The notes under the pieces are model-generated. The model had not been told where the DNA came from, ran no database searches, and saw only the letters and a program-made list of their open reading frames with translations. The position numbers were made by a program, and so were the translations under genes. Below are positions 1 through 6,841 of a stretch of 7,017 bases of DNA, one piece after another (positions within the stretch are counted from its first letter, which is position 1; every line of letters starts with the position of its first letter). This DNA comes from an uncultured Odoribacter sp. (GTDB lineage Bacteria; Bacteroidota; Bacteroidia; Bacteroidales; Marinifilaceae): positions 1 to 7,017 of the forward strand of contig CAJJNP010000168.1 of assembly GCA_905193145.1 (NCBI GenBank), in the 5' to 3' direction.

Positions 1-2883
1 CAAGACATTATTGCGTTTTTGTAAGTCTTGCAGACGACCGATGATTTCATCCAATGCTTGTGCTTCTTCATTAAACTTAGCTATAGAGTCAATCACAAAG
101 CCATGCTCTTTGAACCGCTCCATAAAGGCATCACGCAACGAAATAAACTCGGGATCGTCTTGATCGAAATTCTGAGTAAAAGAAATAATGGTACGCTGCC
201 ATTTTTCTTTGATTGCCTCTTTTCCGCCAACAATGCGTAATTCTTCCTGTCCTATTTTAGAAAAAGTAAACTCTATATCCATCATTGCCTCATTGATAAG
301 CATTTTAGTCTCATCACCTACACTAAAAGCCTCCTTTTGGTTGATGATACCAATCCGCCTTTGCACCTCGGAAAGCAGTTGCGGCAGCTTGGTTATTTCA
401 AGTTTGGCAAATTGCTCCTTCATTTCCTCGTCACCGAAAGTACGCACGATGTTAGCCATATTCTTCGCAGCCTCCAACGCATGCTTCAATTCAAGCAGAA
501 CCACCTTATCTTCCTCCGTTGAGATTTCAGAGGAAAACTCTTCCGCATTGTCATAAGAATAATCAAAGAGAGTCTGACGCACCTGTTTCATTTGCTTCAA
601 AATCTCTTCTTTATCCTCTATGACTTGGGTAAATGTATCAGTAACAGCCTCTTCTCCTGTCTCTTCCACATCGTTAAAACGGTTCAACTCTTGCAGATAC
701 GCTTCATTGGTTTCCTGAAAATTGCGCTTGATGTCGGCAAAATCAATAAGAAAACCATAACGCATTCCCGGATAAGGACGATTTACACGAGTAATAGCTT
801 GAAGCAAATTATGGTCTTTCAATTTACGACCAAAATATAAACGCTTCAAGCGAGGTGCGTCAAATCCCGTCAGAAGCATGTTGAAGACAATGAGAATATC
901 CACCGTCATATTCTTCTTGAAGTCCTTGACTATTTGTTTTCTCGTTTCTTTATCATCCGTATCATGAAGAATAATTCCGGCTTTCAATGGTCTGTACTTT
1001 GATTTATAATCCACTTCAGGTGCACCTGTTACATACGAACCATCGGGAAGTTTAATCTTGATGGGCTTCGGTTGATATTTTTGCCATTCCTCTTGGAACA
1101 CCTCATAAAGTCGCCGAGCTTGTTCACTGGTCTCACAAATAACCATACCGCCCAATGTTTCATCACCCTGAATTTTTCGGAATTCTTTTAAGTCATTCAT
1201 AATATAGCGAGCCAACTCGTTTACATAACTAGGATGTTCTATGATTTCTGATTTACGGATATCTTTCTTCTGAACCAACGTATCCAATTTGTCATATACA
1301 TCTGAAAGGCGTTCCTTATAGGATGTTTCAATGTCTTCACGAATGATTTTCAACGTATAACCGTCTGCAATAGACTTGTCATAATAATAAGTATGTAAAT
1401 AATTTCCAAACACTTTGCAACTTGCACGTTCCTCCTTCAATAGCGGAGTTCCTGTAAGTGCTATTTTTATGGCATCCGTATCTGCATCAAACAAATTGGC
1501 AAGGAAACAACCACCAGGTTTATATCCACGGTGGGCTTCATCAAGGATAAAGATACGCTGAAGATTAATTGCATAATCATGAATACGCACTTTTTCCTTA
1601 TCCTCCGCAAAGCGTTGTATATTTACTACCGTAATTTCTGCTTGACCACTTGCTCCATTCTGTGACTGATTACTACGAAATTGCTCCATGAGTTCAGCTC
1701 TTGAATTGGCAGTTGACACCACCAAGCCACGAGCTTCAAATTCCTGAGTGGCTTGTTCCAGCAAATCAAGACGATCCACTATGAAATAAAATTTGGCAAC
1801 CTTATTCTGTTTGGAATAGAAATCATTAAGAATATAAACCAGGTAATAAGACAAGGCTGTTTTACCACTACCTTGTGTATGCCATACCACACCGGATTTT
1901 ACCCTTTCTGCCAGTTTTTGTCGAATAGCCAACGATGCAAATAATTGTTGGTAACGCATAATATGTTTTTGGTCGGTAGATTCAATCTTTCCGTCTATCT
2001 CTCGCTCCATTCTGACATATGCAATACCATACCTAATAATAAACAGCAAACGTTCCGGAGAGCACATAGAAGTCAGTATCCTATTGGTTGGTGTATTGAA
2101 ATCAAGATTGGTCTGGTATTCCGGACTTGTATGGATGACTTGACAATTATAGTCAGATAGAATCTGCTTTTCTACAGCCTTGTCTATATCCTTATACGGA
2201 TAATCACGATGAAAAGGTGCTACCTTTTGGGCAGACAGATTTTCTTCACGAAAACAATTAAACGGAGAATAAGAACGAGCACCTGTACAATAAAAAGCCC
2301 CTTGAATGGGAACAATGCCACCAAGCGTGTCATATTCCATATTATTACTGAATACCATTAACTGAGTGATATTGATAAAACGACGGAACTTTTTATTCGG
2401 GAAACGCTCTTTGTTCATACGTGCGCTTTCAGCCAACATTCCACCCTGATTATTCGGTTTTTTCACTTCAATAAAGCAAAGAGGCAAACCGTTCACAAAC
2501 AAAGTAATATCCGGACGAAACTCATCTTGTCCGTTCTTACAAGTAAATTCGGCAGTAAAATGAAACGTATTGTTTCCAATATTATCGAAATCAATTAATT
2601 TTACAGGAGATACTGCTTTCAAGCGATTGTAAAAGCCACGACCAAGGTCATCATCATCCAACTCCTTACGTATATCTTTCAGGACTTGAAGATATTCTCC
2701 CGCATGTTCGGGATTCAGTTTTTTAAACTGTTCTTTAAAAATTGGCAAAAGAATATTCGTGTCACCGTCATAGACTGTACCAATCTTCTCTTCACTCAAT
2801 TTACCGAAGTAAGTATATCCTATTCGGGTAAGATGAACCATAGCAGGCATCTGTACCCGTGTTGCTTCCGAGAACTGCTTCAT
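1..2883 (-). CDS. hsdR: Type I restriction enzyme R subunit (HsdR), 3' end beyond the window
   Basis: This is the DNA-cleaving and ATP-driven translocating subunit of a type I restriction-modification complex, which acts with HsdM and HsdS on unmodified foreign DNA. The 961 visible codons are open to the left edge. The N-terminal nuclease domain shows the PD-(D/E)xK core: D125 in RPDI, then E139-V-K141 in IEVKKP. The helicase core follows: Walker A HTQGSGKT at 335-342, motif Ia VDRLD at 369-373, motif II DEAH at 448-451, motif III LTGTP at 476-480, motif V TGFDAP at 672-677, and motif VI QAITRVNRP at 695-703. The remaining visible part (after about 740) looks helical and charged, as in HsdR C-termini. 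The start is the first ATG after an in-frame TGA at 2893-2895. AGGTGA lies one base before the ATG, closer than a usual ribosome site; Met12 and Met15 are weaker alternatives. hsdM and hsdS would have to lie to the left (inference). The key catalytic residues are all present, so the subunit looks intact as far as it is visible. Confidence 0.95.
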   Translation of the reverse strand, partial: MKQFSEATRVQMPAMVHLTRIGYTYFGKLSEEKIGTVYDGDTNILLPIFKEQFKKLNPEHAGEYLQVLKDIRKELDDDDLGRGFYNRLKAVSPVKLIDFDNIGNNTFHFTAEFTCKNGQDEFRPDITLFVNGLPLCFIEVKKPNNQGGMLAESARMNKERFPNKKFRRFINITQLMVFSNNMEYDTLGGIVPIQGAFYCTGARSYSPFNCFREENLSAQKVAPFHRDYPYKDIDKAVEKQILSDYNCQVIHTSPEYQTNLDFNTPTNRILTSMCSPERLLFIIRYGIAYVRMEREIDGKIESTDQKHIMRYQQLFASLAIRQKLAERVKSGVVWHTQGSGKTALSYYLVYILNDFYSKQNKVAKFYFIVDRLDLLEQATQEFEARGLVVSTANSRAELMEQFRSNQSQNGASGQAEITVVNIQRFAEDKEKVRIHDYAINLQRIFILDEAHRGYKPGGCFLANLFDADTDAIKIALTGTPLLKEERASCKVFGNYLHTYYYDKSIADGYTLKIIREDIETSYKERLSDVYDKLDTLVQKKDIRKSEIIEHPSYVNELARYIMNDLKEFRKIQGDETLGGMVICETSEQARRLYEVFQEEWQKYQPKPIKIKLPDGSYVTGAPEVDYKSKYRPLKAGIILHDTDDKETRKQIVKDFKKNMTVDILIVFNMLLTGFDAPRLKRLYFGRKLKDHNLLQAITRVNRPYPGMRYGFLIDFADIKRNFQETNEAYLQELNRFNDVEETGEEAVTDTFTQVIEDKEEILKQMKQVRQTLFDYSYDNAEEFSSEISTEEDKVVLLELKHALEAAKNMANIVRTFGDEEMKEQFAKLEITKLPQLLSEVQRRIGIINQKEAFSVGDETKMLINEAMMDIEFTFSKIGQEELRIVGGKEAIKEKWQRTIISFTQNFDQDDPEFISLRDAFMERFKEHGFVIDSIAKFNEEAQALDEIIGRLQDLQKRNNVL

Positions 2884-2956
2884 ATCACCTATTCATTTTT
2901 CGAAAAGAACAACCTTTATTCTACTTAATACCATTATTTAATGTAACACCTGTTTG

Positions 2957-2964
2957 CAAAGATA
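2957..2964 (-). promoter_or_regulatory. Candidate hsdR promoter, -7 box
   Basis: On the minus strand this reads TATCTTTG, a full match to the Bacteroidetes -7 element TAnnTTTG, 73 bp upstream of the hsdR ATG. No clear TTTG is visible about 20 bp further upstream, so the -33 element is weak or absent. A second minus-strand match, TACATTTG, lies at 3030-3037 and is an alternative. Transcription would start near 2950, leaving a leader of roughly 65 bases. Confidence 0.5.
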
Positions 2965-3070
2965 GCGAATTATATCTAATCTTCAGAAGTGACTTGTACT
3001 TTTGCATCTGGCGAATCTCAACCTTTCCACAAATGTAGTCGCCACTTTTAAAATGATTAAACCCGATATA

Positions 3071-3107
3071 CCCTCTCCATCCCCCTCTCCCCACCCTCCT
3101 TCCTCCC
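3071..3107 (-). other. G-rich tract with G-quadruplex pattern
   Basis: The plus strand is almost pure pyrimidine here, so the minus strand (the coding strand of hsdR) is purine-rich. Within 3071-3096 the minus strand has four G-runs of 3, 4, 5 and 3 bases separated by loops of 1, 3 and 7 bases, which meets the common G3+N1-7 definition; a fifth GGG lies at 3105-3107. It sits about 190 bp upstream of the hsdR start, upstream of the nearest promoter box, and stands out from the AT-rich surroundings. Whether it folds or has a role is unknown. Confidence 0.5.
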
Positions 3108-3116
3108 ACTTATTCT

Positions 3117-3184
3117 TATCTCAAATATATCTCAAATATAAGACAACTATATATCAAAGATAACAAACCATTATCTTTGATATA
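3117..3184. repeat. 11-bp-phased repeats ending in a perfect palindrome
   Basis: The 13-base element TATCTCAAATATA occurs at 3117-3129 and again at 3128-3140. Its positions continue at the same 11-bp step with a weak copy at 3139-3151 (9 of 13 identical) and a better copy at 3150-3162 (11 of 13). The last copy recurs inverted at 3172-3184. Copies at 3150-3163 and 3171-3184 form a perfect 14-bp inverted repeat around a 7-base spacer. There is no T-run on either side, so it is not an ordinary terminator. The pattern resembles a multi-site operator or iteron block, but the function is not recognised. Confidence 0.6.
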
Positions 3185-3249
3185 AGAATGACATAGATTT
3201 GACATAATGAAAAGAGGGAGAAACGGCGAGGAAAAGAATATGAAAAGAC

Positions 3250-3280
3250 AAAAAAAATAAGGAGGTCCGAAGACCTCCTT
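3250..3280 (-). terminator. Intrinsic terminator with UUCG tetraloop
   Basis: Read on the minus strand, a perfect 9-bp stem (AAGGAGGTC with GACCTCCTT) closes a TTCG loop, giving the very stable C(UUCG)G tetraloop. One A and then eight T follow immediately. It lies 26 bp after the stop of the outer-membrane protein gene and must end that transcript. On the plus strand the hairpin is not followed by T, so it should work in one direction only. Confidence 0.9.
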
Positions 3281-3306
3281 ACCGTTATCTAATGAATCTG
3301 TATTTC

Positions 3307-3900
3307 TTAGAACAAATCGCTCAAACGATAGCCCAGTGAGAACTGGAATACGTGATTTTTAGTGTTTACACCATAATCATCTTTAGACCACATATTTGTC
3401 AAACCGATATTGTAACGTGCTGACAAAATCAAACCTTCGTAAGTATAAGACAATCCGATAGGAAAGCTCATGTCAAATGTATTCACATCCTTCACTTTAG
3501 TCTTAGAACTGCTATCGCCATCTTTTACTTTAACCTTTGAATTCAAAGCAAAACCGAACTGAGGACCTGCATCAACACTCAAGCCTTCCAGCACATAAAA
3601 TTTAAACAATACAGGTATGTTCAAATAGTTTACACGCAATTTGTATTTTACATCACCGTCTTTTTCTCTTGCTCCCTGACGAGAATATACCAACTCCGGA
3701 GACAAACCGATAAAGTCGCTCAGATTCCATTCTGCAAAAGCTCCGACATGAATACTTGCTTTGTTCTTCATATCAAAGTTTGAAATGTTTGTTGCATTCA
3801 AACCAACCTTAGCACCCCAAGTAAAATCACCGGCACTAAACTGTGCTTTTGCTGCGCATACCATCAAAAGCGCTACAGCCATCAAAACTACTTTTTTCAT
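3307..3900 (-). CDS. Outer-membrane beta-barrel protein, PorT-like
   Basis: This is a 197-residue secreted protein predicted to fold as a small beta-barrel in the outer membrane. Residues 1-19 form a classical signal peptide: two lysines, a hydrophobic stretch, then AAKA before Q20, the likely signal peptidase I cleavage site. The mature part opens with the pattern WGAKVGLNATNIS, typical of Bacteroidetes PorT-like or OMP_b-brl_2 proteins. It then alternates hydrophobic and polar residues in strand-sized blocks, with short charged loops such as the lysine/aspartate/serine-rich stretch around 122-138. It ends in FSLGYRLSDLF, with a terminal phenylalanine as expected for a BAM-assembled barrel. 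The ATG is preceded by an A-rich stretch without a Shine-Dalgarno, as is usual in this phylum. No promoter box is visible in the 46 bp upstream, so it is probably read with the YhcH-family gene; the UUCG terminator follows it. The transported or bound substrate cannot be inferred. Confidence 0.88.
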   Translation of the reverse strand: MKKVVLMAVALLMVCAAKAQFSAGDFTWGAKVGLNATNISNFDMKNKASIHVGAFAEWNLSDFIGLSPELVYSRQGAREKDGDVKYKLRVNYLNIPVLFKFYVLEGLSVDAGPQFGFALNSKVKVKDGDSSSKTKVKDVNTFDMSFPIGLSYTYEGLILSARYNIGLTNMWSKDDYGVNTKNHVFQFSLGYRLSDLF

Positions 3901-3946
3901 GTTTTTTAGTTCTTAGTTATTAAAATTGTTTTTAACATTGTGAGTA

Positions 3947-4396
3947 TTAAATCTTCACCTTAGCAACCACCTTTTTTATCAACCCTTGGCCAATACAAGG
4001 TGCATGCCCATCTTCAGCAAAAAAGATACCGAAATCTCCCGGTTTGAGCGTAAAATAAAAAAAAGTTTTATCGTCATAAAAAGTGATATCATTTTTTGTG
4101 TCGTAACCACCGTTGCACTCCTCGCTCAAAAGCCCTCTTTCTTTCCACCCAAAAGTCTCGCTACCAACCATCGGCATCTGAATGTCGATATATCGGTTGT
4201 GCGTCTCCAGCTTGGCTTCCTCCGCTTCGCGGCCCTGCACATCACTGACACTGATCCAAGCGTTGTCGCCGTCAATATCGATTCTTCCGGCCGGCATCCG
4301 GCTTAAGTCATGTGATTTGATATAGTCAAACACCTTCTTGAAAAGAGGGTGTAAAGTCTCTGCTCTTTCTGTATTTTTCAACGACCCGATAAACAT
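3947..4396 (-). CDS. YhcH/YjgK/YiaL-family (DUF386) cupin protein
   Basis: This 149-residue protein covers the full length of the DUF386 family, single-domain double-stranded beta-helix proteins that include E. coli YhcH, YiaL, YjgK (TabA) and EbgC. Family signatures are the ETHNRYIDIQ block (E64, H66), the KPGDFGIFFAEDGHAP block (118-133, H131) and the closing KKVVAKVK. The histidines and acidic residues are the likely metal or sugar ligands. Some members act in sugar catabolism, and YhcH has been linked to sialic-acid anomer conversion. No sugar genes are visible here, so the substrate is open. I chose ATG at 4394-4396. A TTG three codons upstream (4403-4405) is possible but would add only MSK, and the family usually begins at this Met. 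The gene is divergent from era and is followed 46 bp later by the beta-barrel gene, probably in one transcript. Confidence 0.9.
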   Translation of the reverse strand: MFIGSLKNTERAETLHPLFKKVFDYIKSHDLSRMPAGRIDIDGDNAWISVSDVQGREAEEAKLETHNRYIDIQMPMVGSETFGWKERGLLSEECNGGYDTKNDITFYDDKTFFYFTLKPGDFGIFFAEDGHAPCIGQGLIKKVVAKVKI

Positions 4397-4424
4397 CTTG
4401 CTCAAATTTATTGTTAGCGAACAA

Positions 4425-4432
4425 CAAAAGTA
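4425..4432 (-). promoter_or_regulatory. Candidate promoter -7 box for the YhcH-family gene
   Basis: The minus strand reads TACTTTTG, matching TAnnTTTG, 28 bp upstream of the chosen ATG. Transcription would start near 4418, giving a short leader. Its upstream part overlaps the era promoter region on the other strand. No perfect -33 TTTG is seen. Confidence 0.55.
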
Positions 4433-4454
4433 AGAATATTAACGCGAAAATCAC

Positions 4455-4462
4455 TATCTTTG
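4455..4462 (+). promoter_or_regulatory. Candidate era-der promoter, -7 box
   Basis: TATCTTTG is an exact match to the Bacteroidetes -7 element TAnnTTTG, 31 bp before the era ATG. The expected start of transcription is near 4469, with a leader of about 25 bases. The box faces away from the YhcH-family promoter box 22 bp to its left. A -33 TTTG is not obvious. Confidence 0.6.
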
Positions 4463-4493
4463 CAGCAAGAAAATAATTTATTAATACACTCGT

Positions 4494-5375
4494 ATGCATA
4501 AAGCAGGATTTGTCAACATTGTAGGCAACCCCAATGTAGGGAAGTCAACATTGATGAACCGATTGGTCGGCGAAAAAATATCAATCATTACTTCTAAGTC
4601 GCAGACAACACGGCACAGAATAAAAGGCATCGTCAATACGGATGAGTATCAAATCGTTTTTTCCGATACTCCGGGGGTTGTGAAACCCAGTTATAAGATG
4701 CAGGAATATATGCTGGAATTTTCAAAATCGGCACTGATTGATGCCGATATTATTCTCTATGTCACCGATGTCGTGGAGAATATTGAAAAGAATATGGATT
4801 TTGTTGAAAAAGTAAGCAAATCAAAAGTACCGGTTTTATTGGTGTTAAACAAAATAGATTTAACCAATCAGGAAAAACTGGAGGCTTTGTATGACAAATG
4901 GAAAGAATTGATTCCGCGCGCAGAGATCTTCCCGATGTCGGCAAAAGAAAATTTCAACGTCGACAATTTATATAAAAGGATTGTAGAGCTGCTGCCGGAA
5001 GGCGAAGCCTATTTTCCTAAAGATGATTTGACCGATTTGCCAGCCAGATTTTTTGTCAATGAAATCATCCGCGAAAAAATATTGAAAAACTATGATAAGG
5101 AGATTCCGTATTCCGTGGAAGTGGAAGTGGAGGAATTCAAAGAGGAAGACAAACGTATCAACATCATGGCAGTCATTTATGTTGAACGCACTTCTCAAAA
5201 AGGCATTATCATAGGCAACCAAGGGGAAGCCTTGAAAAAAGTAGGCACCGAAGCCCGTCTGGACATCGAGGCCTTCTTTGGCAAAAAAGTCTTCTTGAAT
5301 CTATATGTAAAAGTACTGAAAGACTGGCGTAACAAAGACAGCGAACTGAAAAACTTCGGTTACGCAAACAAATAG
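4494..5375 (+). CDS. era: GTPase Era, 16S rRNA-binding ribosome assembly factor
   Basis: Era is a GTPase that binds the 3' end of 16S rRNA and checks a late step of 30S subunit assembly; it acts in the cytoplasm or at the membrane. The protein has 293 residues, the usual length. The GTPase domain shows G1 GNPNVGKS at 11-18, the switch I region QTTRHRIKGI at 37-46, G3 DTPG at 58-61, G4 NKID at 119-122 and G5 SAK at 149-151. A C-terminal type II KH RNA-binding domain follows, with its GxxG loop (G241-N-Q-G244) inside IIIGNQGEALKKVG and the closing LYVKVLKDWR. No Shine-Dalgarno is visible before the ATG, which is normal for Bacteroidetes. It is the first gene of an operon with der, 15 bp downstream. 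Confidence 0.98.
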   Translation: MHKAGFVNIVGNPNVGKSTLMNRLVGEKISIITSKSQTTRHRIKGIVNTDEYQIVFSDTPGVVKPSYKMQEYMLEFSKSALIDADIILYVTDVVENIEKNMDFVEKVSKSKVPVLLVLNKIDLTNQEKLEALYDKWKELIPRAEIFPMSAKENFNVDNLYKRIVELLPEGEAYFPKDDLTDLPARFFVNEIIREKILKNYDKEIPYSVEVEVEEFKEEDKRINIMAVIYVERTSQKGIIIGNQGEALKKVGTEARLDIEAFFGKKVFLNLYVKVLKDWRNKDSELKNFGYANK

Positions 5376-5390
5376 CATAAATTTAATACA

Positions 5391-6698
5391 ATGAGTAATA
5401 TTATAGCGATAGTAGGAAGGCCGAATGTAGGAAAGTCGACTCTCTTCAACCGTTTGATTGGCACTCGCAAAGCCATTGTAAACGAAGAAAGTGGAGTGAC
5501 TCGCGACCGGAACTACGGAAAATCTTCATGGAACGGCAAAGAATTCTCCGTCATTGACACAGGAGGATATGTCTGCAACAGTGATGATATTTTTGAAGAA
5601 GAAATCAACAAGCAGGTTATGCTGGCCATGGACGAAGCAGATGTCATCATCTTTCTGGTGGATGCAGAAATGGGAATCACTGACTTGGATCAGAATTTTG
5701 CCCAATTACTGCGCAACATCGACAAACCGGTCTATCTGGTGGCCAATAAAGTGGATAACAGCGAGCGCCTTTATGAAGCTCAGGAGTTTTATCGTCTAGG
5801 CGTAAAAAGCGACTTGTTTTGTATCTCCTCAATGACCGGTTCGGGTACCGGAGACTTGTTAGATGAAGTAGTGAAACATTTTAAGGAAGATACAATAGAA
5901 GATACAGACCATCTTCCCCGTATTACAATTGTCGGCCGTCCGAACGTGGGCAAATCATCCACCATCAACGCATTAATAGGAAAAGAACGTAATATTGTAA
6001 CAGATATTGCAGGCACAACCCGCGATACCCTGCATACCCATTACACTCAATTCGGTCACGATTTCATTTTAGTGGATACTGCCGGTGTGCGCAAAAAAGC
6101 CAAAGTCAATGAAGATGTAGAGTTCTATTCTGTCATGCGTTCTATCCGTGCGATAGAAGAATCGGATGTCTGCATGTTGCTGATTGATGCCACTCGCGGC
6201 ATGGAAGCACAGGACTTGAATATTTTCCACCTGATTGAGCGCAACAGGAAAGGCGTGGTGATTGTTGTGAATAAATGGGATTTGATTGAGAAAGACAACA
6301 AAACCCTGATTGAATATGAAAAGAATCTACGCAACAAAATTGCCCCGTTTAAAGATGTGGAAATCATTTTTGCCTCTGCACTGACCAAACAACGTCTGTT
6401 GAAGGCATTGGAAGCTGCATTGCGTACCTATGAAAACCGCCAACAGAAGTTAAAGACGTCAGAGTTCAACCGCATCATGCTGGAGGCTATCGAGAATTAT
6501 CCCCCACCTAGCACCAAGGGAAAATATGTCCGAATCAAGTATGCAACACAATTGCCTACTCATTTCCCATCGTTTGCCTTTTATTGCAACCTGCCACAAT
6601 ATGTGAAGGAGCCTTATAAACGATTTTTGGAAAATAAAATCCGTGAAAACTGGACATTCACCGGAGTCCCGATTCAGATTTTCATGAGAAAAAAATAA
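5391..6698 (+). CDS. der: GTPase Der (EngA), double-domain 50S assembly factor
   Basis: Der is an essential GTPase for 50S ribosomal subunit maturation and is unusual in having two GTPase domains in tandem. The 435-residue protein is full length. Domain 1 has G1 GRPNVGKS at 9-16, G3 DTGG at 56-59 and G4 NKVD at 119-122. An acidic linker lies near 162-173. Domain 2 has G1 GRPNVGKSS at 182-190, G3 DTAG at 229-232, G4 NKWD at 294-297 and a SAL motif for G5 soon after. The C-terminal KH-like domain (from about 350) contains the conserved [17 protein letters not shown] region and ends in a basic tail. It follows era after 15 bp with no Shine-Dalgarno and no promoter box, so the two are co-transcribed. 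A terminator begins 9 bp after the stop. Confidence 0.98.
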   Translation: MSNIIAIVGRPNVGKSTLFNRLIGTRKAIVNEESGVTRDRNYGKSSWNGKEFSVIDTGGYVCNSDDIFEEEINKQVMLAMDEADVIIFLVDAEMGITDLDQNFAQLLRNIDKPVYLVANKVDNSERLYEAQEFYRLGVKSDLFCISSMTGSGTGDLLDEVVKHFKEDTIEDTDHLPRITIVGRPNVGKSSTINALIGKERNIVTDIAGTTRDTLHTHYTQFGHDFILVDTAGVRKKAKVNEDVEFYSVMRSIRAIEESDVCMLLIDATRGMEAQDLNIFHLIERNRKGVVIVVNKWDLIEKDNKTLIEYEKNLRNKIAPFKDVEIIFASALTKQRLLKALEAALRTYENRQQKLKTSEFNRIMLEAIENYPPPSTKGKYVRIKYATQLPTHFPSFAFYCNLPQYVKEPYKRFLENKIRENWTFTGVPIQIFMRKK

Positions 6699-6706
6699 AA
6701 CCGATG

Positions 6707-6738
6707 TATGGCCGGATAATTGTCCGGCTATATTTTTT
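6707..6738 (+). terminator. Intrinsic terminator of the era-der operon
   Basis: GCCGGA at 6711-6716 pairs with TCCGGC at 6723-6728 across a 6-base loop. The stem extends by a G-T wobble and three A-T pairs (6707-6710 with 6729-6732). Six T follow directly at 6733-6738. It lies just behind the der stop codon. Confidence 0.9.
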
Positions 6739-6811
6739 CCCTCATCATCACATTTTCCAGAATGTTTCTTATATTTTAACATATTACTTTTCACTTTTTC
6801 CCTTTAAATAT

Positions 6812-6819
6812 TAACTTTG
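6812..6819 (+). promoter_or_regulatory. Candidate promoter -7 box for the RseC-family gene
   Basis: TAACTTTG matches TAnnTTTG and lies 22 bp before the ATG at 6842, downstream of the der terminator. Transcription would start near 6826, giving a leader of only about 16 bases. The upstream region is T-rich without an exact -33 TTTG. Confidence 0.55.
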
Positions 6820-6841
6820 CGTGTGTTTTTTATGAAATCGT

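Noticed and set aside
28..2928. Several plus-strand ORFs of 60-120 codons opposite hsdR
   Set aside because: They lie entirely, or almost entirely, within or across the start of the convincing minus-strand hsdR frame, have no domain-like sequence and are its antisense shadows.
2921..3109. Minus-strand 62-codon ORF with a GTG start upstream of hsdR
   Set aside because: Its first codons are only the G-rich tract (Gly/Arg-rich), there is no start context, it crosses the likely hsdR promoter and no family is recognisable.
3117..3184. CRISPR array
   Set aside because: The elements are 13 bases at 11-bp period and overlap, with no spacers; there are no cas genes.
3150..3184. Invertible promoter flanked by inverted repeats, as known in Bacteroides
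   Set aside because: The arms are only 7 bp apart, so there is no promoter segment between them to invert, and no recombinase gene is in the window.
3150..3184. Intrinsic terminator
   Set aside because: The stem is pure AT-rich with no T-run after it in either direction, and a much better terminator is 70 bp away.
3841..3900. Lipoprotein signal (Cys15) in the beta-barrel protein
   Set aside because: LMVC has Val before Cys, where a lipobox needs Gly, Ala or Ser; AAKA-Q at 16-20 fits signal peptidase I better.
3986..4306. Plus-strand 106-codon ORF
   Set aside because: It is antisense to the YhcH-family gene, which has clear family motifs.
4762..5222. Minus-strand ORFs opposite era
   Set aside because: They are shadows of the era coding frame with no recognisable features.
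5554..6388. Short ORFs on both strands within der
   Set aside because: They are alternative-frame shadows; der has complete GTPase motifs throughout.
6459..6794. Minus-strand 111-codon ORF over the der 3' end and terminator
   Set aside because: It runs through the der coding sequence and the terminator hairpin, lacks a promoter or start context, and resembles no known family.
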